In this document: positions 1 to 6,453 of the stretch, piece after piece
Numbering within the stretch: the first letter of the stretch is position 1
Layout of the letters: the number at the start of each line of letters is the position of its first letter
Assembly (NCBI GenBank): GCA_035647455.1
Contig: DASRNI010000025.1
Coordinates: 1 to 54,696, forward strand
Direction: 5' to 3'
DNA length: 54,696 nucleotides
Source of the DNA: UBA1361 sp035647455
GTDB taxonomy: Bacteria > Bacillota_I > Bacilli_A > RFN20 > CAG-826
Position numbers and translations under genes: made by a program
Notes under the pieces: model-generated
Seen by the model: the letters and a program-made list of their open reading frames with translations, nothing else
The model's database searches: none
Told to the model about the DNA's origin: nothing

Positions 1-49
1 CTAACAATATGTTATACCGTTATCGGAATAATGTCAATTCATTAGTATG

Positions 50-73
50 AAAAAAGCCCACGTTGTGAGCGTG
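50..73 (-). terminator. possible original terminator of tRNA-Thr
   Basis: On the minus strand a short CACG/CGTG hairpin (59-73) is followed by a GGC and a run of six T. It lies just outside the left att copy. It may be the terminator that followed the tRNA before the island inserted, since a second terminator now sits next to the tRNA at 5146-5173. The stem is short, so this is tentative. Nothing else is seen in bases 1-117. Confidence 0.35.
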
Positions 74-117
74 TTTATTTTAATCTTGCAAGATTTGGAA
101 GCTAATTCAGTTTCGAG

Positions 118-133
118 TGGTGCCCCCTGCCAG
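118..133. repeat. left attachment-site copy of the tRNA-Thr 3' end
   Basis: The 16-base string TGGTGCCCCCTGCCAG is identical to 5181-5196, which is the CCA end and T-arm side of the intact tRNA-Thr gene. The identity stops abruptly on both sides, and no other tRNA part is present here. This is the usual footprint of a tyrosine-recombinase element inserted at a tRNA 3' end, so 134-5180 is inferred to be the inserted island. Confidence 0.8.
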
Positions 134-148
134 TTTATCGCAAGTCAT

Positions 149-186
149 CTTACCACACCTTACCACGTCTTACTACATCTTATTCT
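149..186. repeat. 10-bp phased direct repeats at the island left end
   Basis: CTTACCAC occurs at 149-156 and 159-166, with degenerate copies CTTACTAC at 169-176 and CTTATTCT at 179-186. The period is exactly 10 bp, one helical turn. The copies sit 16 bp inside the att repeat. They look like protein-binding arm sites (integrase, excisionase or iteron-like), but no binding protein is encoded nearby. The rest of 187-352 is AT-rich with one ATCTACGCCAA copy (267-277) and no gene. Confidence 0.6.
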
Positions 187-352
187 GGCTTAAAAACGCG
201 TTTTTCGAAACCTTATTTATTACCGCATCGTGCCACAACTTACGGGATTTTACTTTTTAGATTTTTATCTACGCCAAAAAAGGAAGTTTATTACAAAAAA
301 TCAAGAAACTTTTACTAAATTATTATAAATACAATAGTGACGAAATTTTAAA

Positions 353-664
353 TCAGTCTTTTCCTTTTACTTTTATTCTTAAATTTTCTAAATCATCTTT
401 GGTTGGGTTACCATCAGCTCTTGAGTAGTCTTCCCACCTATAGTTTGGGTCAAGTGTTCGTTTTAAGTTAAACCATTCTTTTGCATCATTAACTGATAAA
501 TTGTTGGCCACTTTATCCAAGTTATGGTCATCTGATTGTAAAAAGTCATGTTCCCATCCACAGACAAGACAAATATCAGTATAATACTTAAGTGTTGTTT
601 CACCACACACCGGACACAATCTTTCGTTTTTTAATGCTTTTAATTCATTTCTATCTCTTCTCAT
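353..664 (-). CDS. CPCC-type Cys-rich small protein (candidate immunity protein)
   Basis: About 103 residues. Two CxxC pairs (CPVCGE and CLVCGW), then an acidic stretch and a NLSVNDAKEWF segment, match the Cys-rich CPCC family, whose members probably bind zinc and are often found next to polymorphic-toxin genes. The start is placed at 664 because an AAAGG lies at suitable distance and the ATG overlaps the end of the upstream gene by 14 bases; an in-frame ATG at 718 is possible. It is the third gene of an overlapping trio, so it should be made together with the nuclease-like protein before it. An immunity role is inferred from that arrangement and is not shown by the sequence. Confidence 0.65.
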   Translation of the reverse strand: MRRDRNELKALKNERLCPVCGETTLKYYTDICLVCGWEHDFLQSDDHNLDKVANNLSVNDAKEWFNLKRTLDPNYRWEDYSRADGNPTKDDLENLRIKVKGKD

Positions 665-1013
665 ATTGATCAACCAACCTTTCCCATCTTTTTTCATCAA
701 TTTTGAAATATGTAGCAATTATGCCTCCCTTAGTAATTATTGCATATTCTCCCGTAGTTAAGGAATACTTATAAGTTAACCCTCGTTCACTTGTAAAACT
801 AACATGATTTATTTCATCAACCTTGTTAGCAAATGCAACGGCTCTGGATTTATACTGATTAGGCGTTAGATTCATTTCTCGAATGCCATGTTTATTAATA
901 TGCTCCAATTCCTTATTACTACTTAAATACTTTGCATATTTATAACCAATTTTACTATCTGGTTTTCCACGCTTTCCTCTCCCATATAAATTGCTCTTAC
1001 CCTTTGTTGACAT
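651..1013 (-). CDS. BECR-fold nuclease-like toxin-domain protein
   Basis: 120 residues. A basic Gly/Lys-rich start is followed by HINKHGIREMNLTPNQYKSR, and then a strand-rich tail with GEYAIITKGGIIATYFKI. This His-x-x-His, YxxxAxxF, GxIxTxFK pattern resembles the Barnase-EndoU-ColicinE5/D-RelE (BECR) nuclease domains that end polymorphic toxins. Here the domain stands alone, with no secretion or delivery region. It overlaps the DUF4417 gene before it by 17 bases and the CPCC gene after it. Possible roles are an orphan toxin tip, an intracellular RNase of a toxin-immunity pair, or an effector of the DUF4417 protein. The family match is from memory of the motif pattern. Confidence 0.55.
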   Translation of the reverse strand: MSTKGKSNLYGRGKRGKPDSKIGYKYAKYLSSNKELEHINKHGIREMNLTPNQYKSRAVAFANKVDEINHVSFTSERGLTYKYSLTTGEYAIITKGGIIATYFKIDEKRWERLVDQYEKR

Positions 1014-1680
1014 TATTCTTCACCTCCCGCATTCTTTTTGAATGATAAGATTCATATACTTTAAATTTAATATTATTTAACTCCAGCCAACTTTTAAAAT
1101 CTTTGGGCAATGAACCATAAACAATAATACCTTTAGGTTCCAGTGTTTCAATAATTTTGTTAATATGCTCAAACCAAACATTTTGTTCTTTGACTGTTTT
1201 TATAAAACCATACGTCCCTATGGCTATTAGATGACCTTTGGGAATTGCATTTAAAAAATCATCTGTTAATTCATCAATACCATATCTTATGTTTGGGATA
1301 ACCTTGATCCCGTTAGCGCCATAAAAATAAGTTAGTGCTAAATTGTCGAACATTTGTTTTTTCTGCACTATTTTTGGCATATCAATATAGACACTAAAGT
1401 CTAAACCTATAATTCCTTTGCTTTTTTGTAACATCCCAATATAACGCCTAGGATTTCTTTTTATACGCAAAAAGTCAACATCTTGACAATAAAAACATAT
1501 ATAGTAGTCTTCAATATTTTTTGTTTCTTTTATTTTGTTAAACGGCACAATTTTTTCTGGGAATTCATCAGATATCATCCATTCTTTTATAACAGGATAA
1601 TCTTCCGGTCCAGTAAATTCAGCGCCATCAACAAGAAATGCTTGAAAATCATCTCTTACTTTTTTAACTTCATCTACCAC
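997..1680 (-). CDS. DUF4417 protein
   Basis: 227 residues. The segments VPFNKIK, FYCQDVDFLRIKRNPRRY, GLDFSVYIDMP, GIKVIPNIRYG, IAIGTYGFIK and GIIVYGSLP follow the conserved order of the DUF4417 family, found in mobile elements and phages and of unknown biochemical function. The start is GTG at 1680 with GGAGG six bases upstream. Its 5' region (1681-1793) holds two strong hairpins, so the cassette may be controlled by attenuation or by a protein binding there. It is the first gene of the overlapping trio with the BECR-like and CPCC genes. Confidence 0.75.
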   Translation of the reverse strand: MVDEVKKVRDDFQAFLVDGAEFTGPEDYPVIKEWMISDEFPEKIVPFNKIKETKNIEDYYICFYCQDVDFLRIKRNPRRYIGMLQKSKGIIGLDFSVYIDMPKIVQKKQMFDNLALTYFYGANGIKVIPNIRYGIDELTDDFLNAIPKGHLIAIGTYGFIKTVKEQNVWFEHINKIIETLEPKGIIVYGSLPKDFKSWLELNNIKFKVYESYHSKRMREVKNNVNKG

Positions 1681-1715
1681 TTAAACCTCCGTATTCTTTG
1701 ATTTTTTAGTCGTGG

Positions 1716-1788
1716 CCGTGGTAAGATGCAATTGCATAGTGGTTTTTTACCACGGCGGGCTCTAAAATTGTTGCGCAGTTTTAGAGCC
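1716..1788. promoter_or_regulatory. double inverted-repeat structure in the leader of the DUF4417 cassette
   Basis: Two adjacent perfect inverted repeats: CCGTGGTAA (1716-1724) with TTACCACGG (1747-1755), enclosing the palindrome ATGCAATTGCAT, and GGCTCTAAAA (1758-1767) with TTTTAGAGCC (1779-1788). On the plus strand the second is followed by TTTTCTT, which would fit a terminator in that direction; on the minus strand, where the flanking genes lie, no T run follows. The TTACCAC arm is shared with the phased repeats at 149-186. The structure lies between the ImmA-like gene and DUF4417. Confidence 0.55.
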
Positions 1789-1793
1789 TTTTC

Positions 1794-2321
1794 TTATCGT
1801 GTTTTATTAAATCTTGTTTCCGCTGCTTGACGTGAAACATTATATTTGAACATTATTTCATCAATAGTTAGATTTTTTATACCTTCCAATGGCATTAAAA
1901 ATTCCGCTGCAAATTGATCCGCCTGCCATTCTGGACTTAAATAAGCTTTTTCAGGTTTAGTACTACGTGGTAGAACCGCACCTAACAAATGATGTAAAAA
2001 ATAGTGACCTACTTCATGGGCTACTGTAAAATTGCTTCGCGAGTTTGGTATTTTTAATTCTTTATATACACTTTCTTTAATGAAAATCTCGCCCGTTTTA
2101 GTATTAGTGTATGCTTCTATATTTTCAGAAAAATGTCCATAATCATCTGGAACAACTGTATAGTTAAAATTTGTTTCATCAAACTTTAACGAAAGTAAAT
2201 CTAAATGATATTCAAAATCAATAGGTGCATCAACACTAATTCCCAATATCCTTCTTATAGCGGTAGCAAAGTCTCTTATTTTTTCGATCGACATAGGATT
2301 CGCTTCGTAATAATCATTCAT
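1794..2321 (-). CDS. ImmA/IrrE family metallopeptidase
   Basis: 175 residues. The zinc-protease motif HEVGH (His102, Glu103, His106) and the downstream EWQADQFAAEFLMP segment are typical of ImmA/IrrE proteins, which cleave or remove the partner repressor in mobile elements after a stress signal. The start overlaps the end of the XRE gene by 8 bases and has AAAGGAGG just upstream, so the two are translationally coupled. It probably controls the repressor at 2314-2673 and thereby island genes. No integrase or other classical target gene is present in the island. Confidence 0.9.
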   Translation of the reverse strand: MNDYYEANPMSIEKIRDFATAIRRILGISVDAPIDFEYHLDLLSLKFDETNFNYTVVPDDYGHFSENIEAYTNTKTGEIFIKESVYKELKIPNSRSNFTVAHEVGHYFLHHLLGAVLPRSTKPEKAYLSPEWQADQFAAEFLMPLEGIKNLTIDEIMFKYNVSRQAAETRFNKTR

Positions 2322-2673
2322 CGCCTCCCTCCTTTAAAATTATTTTTATTAACTCTTCTGCATTGTCAACGTCCTGTAATTTTCTTGATAATAGAAGTGC
2401 CAATTCTTTTTGTTCTTTATTTAAATTATCCAATTTTATACTTACTTCTTTTACTGATATCTTTTCAGCATTTTGAAGTTTTAAAACTTCCTCTTTGTTT
2501 AAAGAATATATTTCAACAATTTTATTTGTTAAATCACTTGGTATATTTCTTAACCCATTTTCAATAGAACTTAAATAGGAAATAGACAATCCAACTTTAT
2601 TCGCCATATCTCTTAAAGTTTCACCTCTCTCTACTCTCATCTTTCTAAGTTCAATCCCATATTTTGTAGCCAT
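2314..2673 (-). CDS. XRE-family helix-turn-helix repressor
   Basis: 119 residues. The N-terminal part (about 6-60) is a Cro/C1-type helix-turn-helix (GIELRKMRVERGETLRDMAN ... SYLSSIENG), and the C-terminal half is helical and charged. It is preceded by AGGGGGAG and by a good promoter with two TTGTNNACAA operators, so it is very likely autoregulated. It forms a two-gene operon with the ImmA/IrrE-type protease, the usual repressor/anti-repressor arrangement of integrative elements. Confidence 0.9.
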   Translation of the reverse strand: MATKYGIELRKMRVERGETLRDMANKVGLSISYLSSIENGLRNIPSDLTNKIVEIYSLNKEEVLKLQNAEKISVKEVSIKLDNLNKEQKELALLLSRKLQDVDNAEELIKIILKEGGDE

Positions 2674-2705
2674 TTCAACTCCCCCTTTTTAAATAGCATA
2701 ACTTT

Positions 2706-2759
2706 ATTATACACACCTTCACATTAGTTGTAAACAATTTTTACTGTTTTTGTGAACAA
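2706..2759 (-). promoter_or_regulatory. promoter and twin operators of the XRE-ImmA operon
   Basis: On the minus strand TTTACA (2729-2734) and TATAAT (2706-2711) are separated by 17 bases. Two copies of TTGTNNACAA lie at 2728-2737 and 2750-2759, with centres 22 bp (two helical turns) apart. The first overlaps the -35 box. This is a good fit for cooperative binding by the XRE dimer. Confidence 0.7.
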
Positions 2760-3019
2760 AATAAAAACAATGTGTTTAAATTTACATGCTGTTTTTTTTA
2801 AAATAGGTGTAATTTATAACTGAAAATAGTTTATTTTGATTTTCAAAGTTTTATCTACGCAAAAAAACTTTTCCCCAATGCGTTTTTTGATTAAGTTAAA
2901 GTCGCAAAATTCAAAAACCATCATTTTTTCAAAATTCAAAAAATCCGAACTTTGAAATCGTTTTTACCTTATTCGATATGTAATAAATGCAATAAACTTA
3001 AGTTGCTTAAAAAAATATT
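2760..3019. other. AT-rich intergenic region, no gene seen
   Basis: No open frame with a start and ribosome site is seen here. The stretch contains one degenerate ATCTACGC copy (2853-2860), near-repeats of CAAAATTCAAAAA, and the left arm of an inverted repeat (2939-2953) whose partner lies at 5008-5022, beyond the sigma-factor gene. Confidence 0.5.
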
Positions 3020-4318
3020 TTAATCCCTATAAAATACGGATTTGTTACTGTTGTCAAAAGTATTGTTGACAATGATTTTAAATTTAGAATTATTTAAAAA
3101 CACTTCATAATCTTTCTCAATTGTAACTATATGAAATTGAACAAGAACATCCATATCATTAAACTCTGGTGAATAAACATCAAAATGTAGTTTAGTTTTT
3201 TCTTCATTTTCAGATAAATAAACATTTTGAAGCGATATGTCGATTTCCGTACTTGTGTGTGCAAAAGGTACGATTAATAATACATTGTCAATGAAAAAGT
3301 CATCATCATCTTTGATGTCAAACGTCAAATCACTAAGCGTTGGTTGAGCTTCTTCTGCATATTTAGTGATTGTCGCGTTCAGAGTGGTAAGTGAATCAAC
3401 AAACACAATATCCATATATCCGTAACGTCCTTCGGTAGTAACATCTGGCGCTAAAGAAGTTCCATCTATTGATAAACTTTTTTTGACAATAAAGGATTGT
3501 TGAATTGACTCTTCATTTTCTTTCTCGCTCGGAGTTTCAGAATTATCATTTGTTATTGAATTATGTCCATAAAAAACCGATTTATTACTATTATCTAAAG
3601 TGTTATGAACAATTATTTCAAATAAACCTTTATTTAATGATTCGCTCGCCCATGTACCAATTACTACAACATTAAATTGAACGAGCACGTCCATATCATT
3701 GAATTCAGGGGAAAAAATGTCGAAGTGTATCTTTGTTGGCTCATTATTTCCGGCAATATCAAGTCCTTCAAGCGAAATTTCTGTTTCACTACTGGTGTGT
3801 GCAAAAGGTACTATTAATAAAACATTGTCATCAAAAAAATCATCATTATCTTTAATCTCAAACGTCAAATCATTAAGTGTTGGCTGTGCTTCTTCTGCAT
3901 ATTTAGTAATTGTCATATTAAGACTATTATGAGAATCGACAAAAATAATATCCATATATCCGTGGCGTCCCTCACCAATGACATCAGGATCTAATGAGGT
4001 TCCGTCTATTGATAAACTTTTCATTACGGCAAAATCACGATTTGTTGGTTCACTTGATTTATCAGTCGGATCAGAAGTGTCGCTAGAAGAATTTACAGGA
4101 TTATTCCAATAGTAAACATATTTTGTAACAAAAAAGGTGGATAAAGCAATTGCTGTCACTGTTAATAATGAGGGGATAAGCAGTTTTGGAAATCCCGGTC
4201 GCTTGCTGCGTGGTGCTTTGTGAGCAGCTTCTAAAACTTTCGGATCTAAGGTTTTTGGATACTCGGGAATATCCTTTTTTATTTTTTTGAGTTTATCTTC
4301 ATATTTATTCATGTTCAA
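3020..4318 (-). CDS. membrane-anchored sigma-factor partner with duplicated outer domain
   Basis: 432 residues. A basic cytoplasmic N-terminus (1-45) is followed by one membrane helix (about 46-68), a Ser/Thr linker, and two tandem copies of a domain of about 155 residues. Both copies begin with SLSIDGTSL and share TKYAEEAQPTL, NVLLIVPFAHTS, SPEFNDMDVLVQF and DNSNKSVFY, and the DNA is also clearly repeated (about 3030-3500 against 3550-4030). Its gene overlaps the ECF sigma gene by 14 bases, so it is probably the anti-sigma or sensor protein. No known anti-sigma domain is recognised. The duplication is recent enough to be obvious. Confidence 0.65.
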   Translation of the reverse strand: MNMNKYEDKLKKIKKDIPEYPKTLDPKVLEAAHKAPRSKRPGFPKLLIPSLLTVTAIALSTFFVTKYVYYWNNPVNSSSDTSDPTDKSSEPTNRDFAVMKSLSIDGTSLDPDVIGEGRHGYMDIIFVDSHNSLNMTITKYAEEAQPTLNDLTFEIKDNDDFFDDNVLLIVPFAHTSSETEISLEGLDIAGNNEPTKIHFDIFSPEFNDMDVLVQFNVVVIGTWASESLNKGLFEIIVHNTLDNSNKSVFYGHNSITNDNSETPSEKENEESIQQSFIVKKSLSIDGTSLAPDVTTEGRYGYMDIVFVDSLTTLNATITKYAEEAQPTLSDLTFDIKDDDDFFIDNVLLIVPFAHTSTEIDISLQNVYLSENEEKTKLHFDVYSPEFNDMDVLVQFHIVTIEKDYEVFLNNSKFKIIVNNTFDNSNKSVFYRD

Positions 4319-4784
4319 GTTCCTCCTTTAACATTTTGAGCGCACGTTCGTGCCGCTTTCTTGCTGCACTTGCGCTTATTTTTAATACTTTAGCGATTTC
4401 ACTAAAACTATATTCATTCACATAGCGCAAGATAATCACATCTTTATATTTAGTTTTAAGTTTGTTAACTTCATCCCAAATATATTCGTTTTCATTAAGT
4501 GGCTCGTCACTAATCGCAACAATCGGATCGCTAATTGACACTGGCCTTTTCTTGCGGAGCATATCTTTACTTACATTAACAACAATTCTTGTTAAGTAAC
4601 GTCGTTCATCATCGCTTGATACAAAGTTTTTATTTATTCGTAAGAGCCGCATAAACGATTCCAGCACAGCATCTTCTGCATCTTCGACACTTTGTAAGTA
4701 AGAGTAGGCTATTTGGAAAACCATAACTTTGTAAGTTTCATAAACGATTGCAAACTGTTCGTTAGTCATATTCTCCTTACACAA
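4305..4784 (-). CDS. ECF-type RNA polymerase sigma factor
   Basis: 159 residues. Region 2 includes AYSYLQSVEDAEDAVLESFM, and region 4 includes DVIILRYVNEYSFSEIAKVL followed by a helix-turn-helix (SASAARKRHERALKMLK). Length and order match group IV sigma factors. A GGAG precedes the ATG. It is cotranscribed with the membrane protein at 3020-4318, its likely anti-sigma. The target genes are not evident; the island offers few other promoters. Confidence 0.9.
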   Translation of the reverse strand: MCKENMTNEQFAIVYETYKVMVFQIAYSYLQSVEDAEDAVLESFMRLLRINKNFVSSDDERRYLTRIVVNVSKDMLRKKRPVSISDPIVAISDEPLNENEYIWDEVNKLKTKYKDVIILRYVNEYSFSEIAKVLKISASAARKRHERALKMLKEELEHE

Positions 4785-5106
4785 TACAAACGTAACTTAA
4801 AATCATTTTGTGACATTAAGTGTAATTTGACCCTTTCTATTAGTAATAATAATTAGTTCTCTATAATACATAACGATTATAAAGCGTCTTTTGTGACAAA
4901 AAACTTTTTTTTGGTAAAAACATTCTTAAATCAAGTTTATACTTTTTTAAAATAGATTTTGTTTTAATGAGTTTTAGCGGCAAACTCAACAACTCATAAA
5001 ACATAGTAAAGTTCGGATTTTTAGAACATTTGCGATTTTCGTATTTATCCTAATTAACTATAAAAACACCCCTTCCACAGTTAAATATTATTGACACTTA
5101 TTGTTC
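4785..5106. other. intergenic region upstream of the sigma gene
   Basis: No gene is seen. It should contain the promoter of the sigma operon, but no convincing -35/-10 pair for the main sigma factor stands out; an ECF-type self-activated promoter would fit. It also contains the right arm of the inverted repeat (5008-5022). Confidence 0.4.
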
Positions 5107-5139
5107 ATCTACGCCAAATCTACGCCAAATCTACGCCAG
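5107..5139. repeat. three 11-bp direct repeats at the island right end
   Basis: ATCTACGCCAA at 5107-5117 and 5118-5128, and ATCTACGCCAG at 5129-5139, in perfect tandem. A further copy lies near the opposite end of the island (267-277) and a partial one at 2853-2860. Position close to the tRNA att copy suggests arm-type binding sites of an integrase that is not encoded in the island. Confidence 0.7.
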
Positions 5140-5145
5140 GTAAAG

Positions 5146-5173
5146 AAAAAAGGCCCATATAATCGGCCTTTTT
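5146..5173. terminator. bidirectional terminator beside tRNA-Thr
   Basis: AAAGGCC (5149-5155) pairs with GGCCTTT (5165-5171), with A and T runs on the outer sides, so it can work in both directions. On the minus strand it lies directly downstream of tRNA-Thr. Confidence 0.8.
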
Positions 5174-5180
5174 CGTGATA

Positions 5181-5254
5181 TGGTGCCCCCTGCCAGAATC
5201 GAACTAGCGACTGATCCTTACCATGGATCCATTATGCCATTTAACTAAGGGGGC
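5181..5254 (-). tRNA. tRNA-Thr (anticodon GGT)
   Basis: Read on the minus strand: acceptor stem GCCCCCT/AGGGGGC, D stem GTTA/TAAT, anticodon stem GATCC/GGATC with loop ATGGTAA (anticodon GGT), 4-base variable region, T stem GCTAG/CTGGC with loop TTCGATT, discriminator A and encoded CCA. The first 16 plus-strand bases (5181-5196) are the right att copy of the island. The gene was regenerated intact by the insertion. Position 32 is A, which is unusual. Confidence 0.93.
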
Positions 5255-5303
5255 ATAATTAAGATTATATAAGAAAGTATTTTTAAATTCAATCGTTATA
5301 AAA

Positions 5304-5323
5304 AAAGCTCCCGCAGGAGCTTT
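5304..5323 (-). terminator. terminator of the endonuclease I gene
   Basis: AAAGCTCC (5304-5311) pairs with GGAGCTTT (5316-5323) around a 4-base loop. On the minus strand it is followed by more T, 20 bases after the stop codon at 5344. Confidence 0.85.
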
Positions 5324-5343
5324 AGTTAGATGATTACTTAATT

Positions 5344-6384
5344 TTAGGCTTCTGGATAGTTTGCGTCACAGAAAGCTTGTGTACGAACATTTTGGTCACG
5401 CCAAATATTACAACCTAATTCAGGATAGTCAATAAATGGGTTACGCATTTTTTGATATTTTTCTAAACCAGCTTGACGTTGACCATCACGCTCTTCATAT
5501 AGTGGTATTTCATGTGCCCATTTAAGCATTGTTTCGACGGCAAAGTTTTCACTGATGCCACAGCGTTCGGGGTACATCATCACCATATAAAGTTGTGAAC
5601 GTGCGGTTTCTCCGCGTGACTGCCATGAAGGCGAGAAATTACCACGGCGTAAAATATTGTCAGTTAAGATACCTTCAGTATTGCGGGTTAAGTAATTAAA
5701 ATAAAATTCTGGATCACTTTCATAGTTCCATTCCGCGAGTGAAAGGTTACTCTTTGTTTCGTTAACATCCCAGTCACAGGCAAATAAATTACCAATATCA
5801 CTTGAAATATTAATTTTATTCGCACTGGCGCGTAAGTTATCATCGCCATCAGCAAGTTTTGATTGAGGGAAAACGTGTTCACGGTTCCACTCGGAAAAAC
5901 CACTATTAGCGCGTGAACGTAAATCATAAATCGTTAAAACATGATTTGGTCGCCATGGATCAGCGTCCATCTCACGAATTGCATCAGCGGCAACAGTATA
6001 TGTGATGCCTTTAAATGTTTTATTTATATGGGTACGAACAGCAATAGCAAGTTCTTCACCACGTAGATCAAAATCTAAGCCGTCCCAATAATCTCCGGTA
6101 TATGGTGTCATTGGACTAAATTCCCAATTTGGCACCCAGACTTCTTCTGGGGCTACCCATGCTTCTTCTTCCGAACTTTCTTCGGGAAGCGAAGTCGTCG
6201 TTACTTCTTCACTAGTTATTTCGCTTGACTCTTCTTCCGTTGTTGTTGGTGGTTCTTCTTCACTTGAAGAAACAACTGATGTATCCGGCACACTTGGTGG
6301 TGCGCTGCTTGAAGATGATACTTCTTTACATCCGGTTAACAAAACGATAAAGGCAAGAAATAATAAAAGCTTTCTTTGTCTCAT
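5344..6384 (-). CDS. endonuclease I family lipoprotein
   Basis: 346 residues. The signal peptide ends in a lipobox (LLTGC, Cys19), so the protein is exported and lipid-anchored. A Ser/Glu/Thr linker of about 60 residues follows, and the nuclease domain starts near residue 100. It contains WNREHVFPQS (166-175), with the catalytic His of the His-Me finger, and RNPFIDYPEL near the end; both are hallmarks of EndA/NucM-type DNases. It would cut DNA at the cell surface, for nucleotide scavenging or defence. AGAGGTG precedes the start, and the gene stands alone with its own terminator. Confidence 0.93.
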   Translation of the reverse strand: MRQRKLLLFLAFIVLLTGCKEVSSSSSAPPSVPDTSVVSSSEEEPPTTTEEESSEITSEEVTTTSLPEESSEEEAWVAPEEVWVPNWEFSPMTPYTGDYWDGLDFDLRGEELAIAVRTHINKTFKGITYTVAADAIREMDADPWRPNHVLTIYDLRSRANSGFSEWNREHVFPQSKLADGDDNLRASANKINISSDIGNLFACDWDVNETKSNLSLAEWNYESDPEFYFNYLTRNTEGILTDNILRRGNFSPSWQSRGETARSQLYMVMMYPERCGISENFAVETMLKWAHEIPLYEERDGQRQAGLEKYQKMRNPFIDYPELGCNIWRDQNVRTQAFCDANYPEA

Positions 6385-6453
6385 AATTCACCTCTCTCTT
6401 TCTTAAAAATTATTATACCAAATTTTTGAAAGATTGCCGTCGTTAATTGTAAA

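Larger units (their letters stand above)
2939..5022. repeat. 15-bp inverted repeat flanking the sigma-factor module
   Basis: AAAAATCCGAACTTT (2939-2953) is the exact reverse complement of AAAGTTCGGATTTTT (5008-5022). The arms enclose the sigma/anti-sigma pair (3020-4784). No target-site duplication or transposase is visible, so this could be a small module boundary, a pair of regulatory sites or chance in AT-rich DNA. Confidence 0.4.

Noticed and set aside
149..186. Possible CRISPR
   Set aside because: The repeat unit is about 10 bp with no unique spacers, and no cas genes are present.
2205..2567. 120-codon plus-strand frame opposite the XRE and ImmA genes
   Set aside because: Low-complexity hydrophobic antisense translation with no start signals.
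2939..5022. Transposon ends around the sigma module
   Set aside because: The 15-bp arms match, but there is no transposase and no target duplication, so it is listed only as a repeat.
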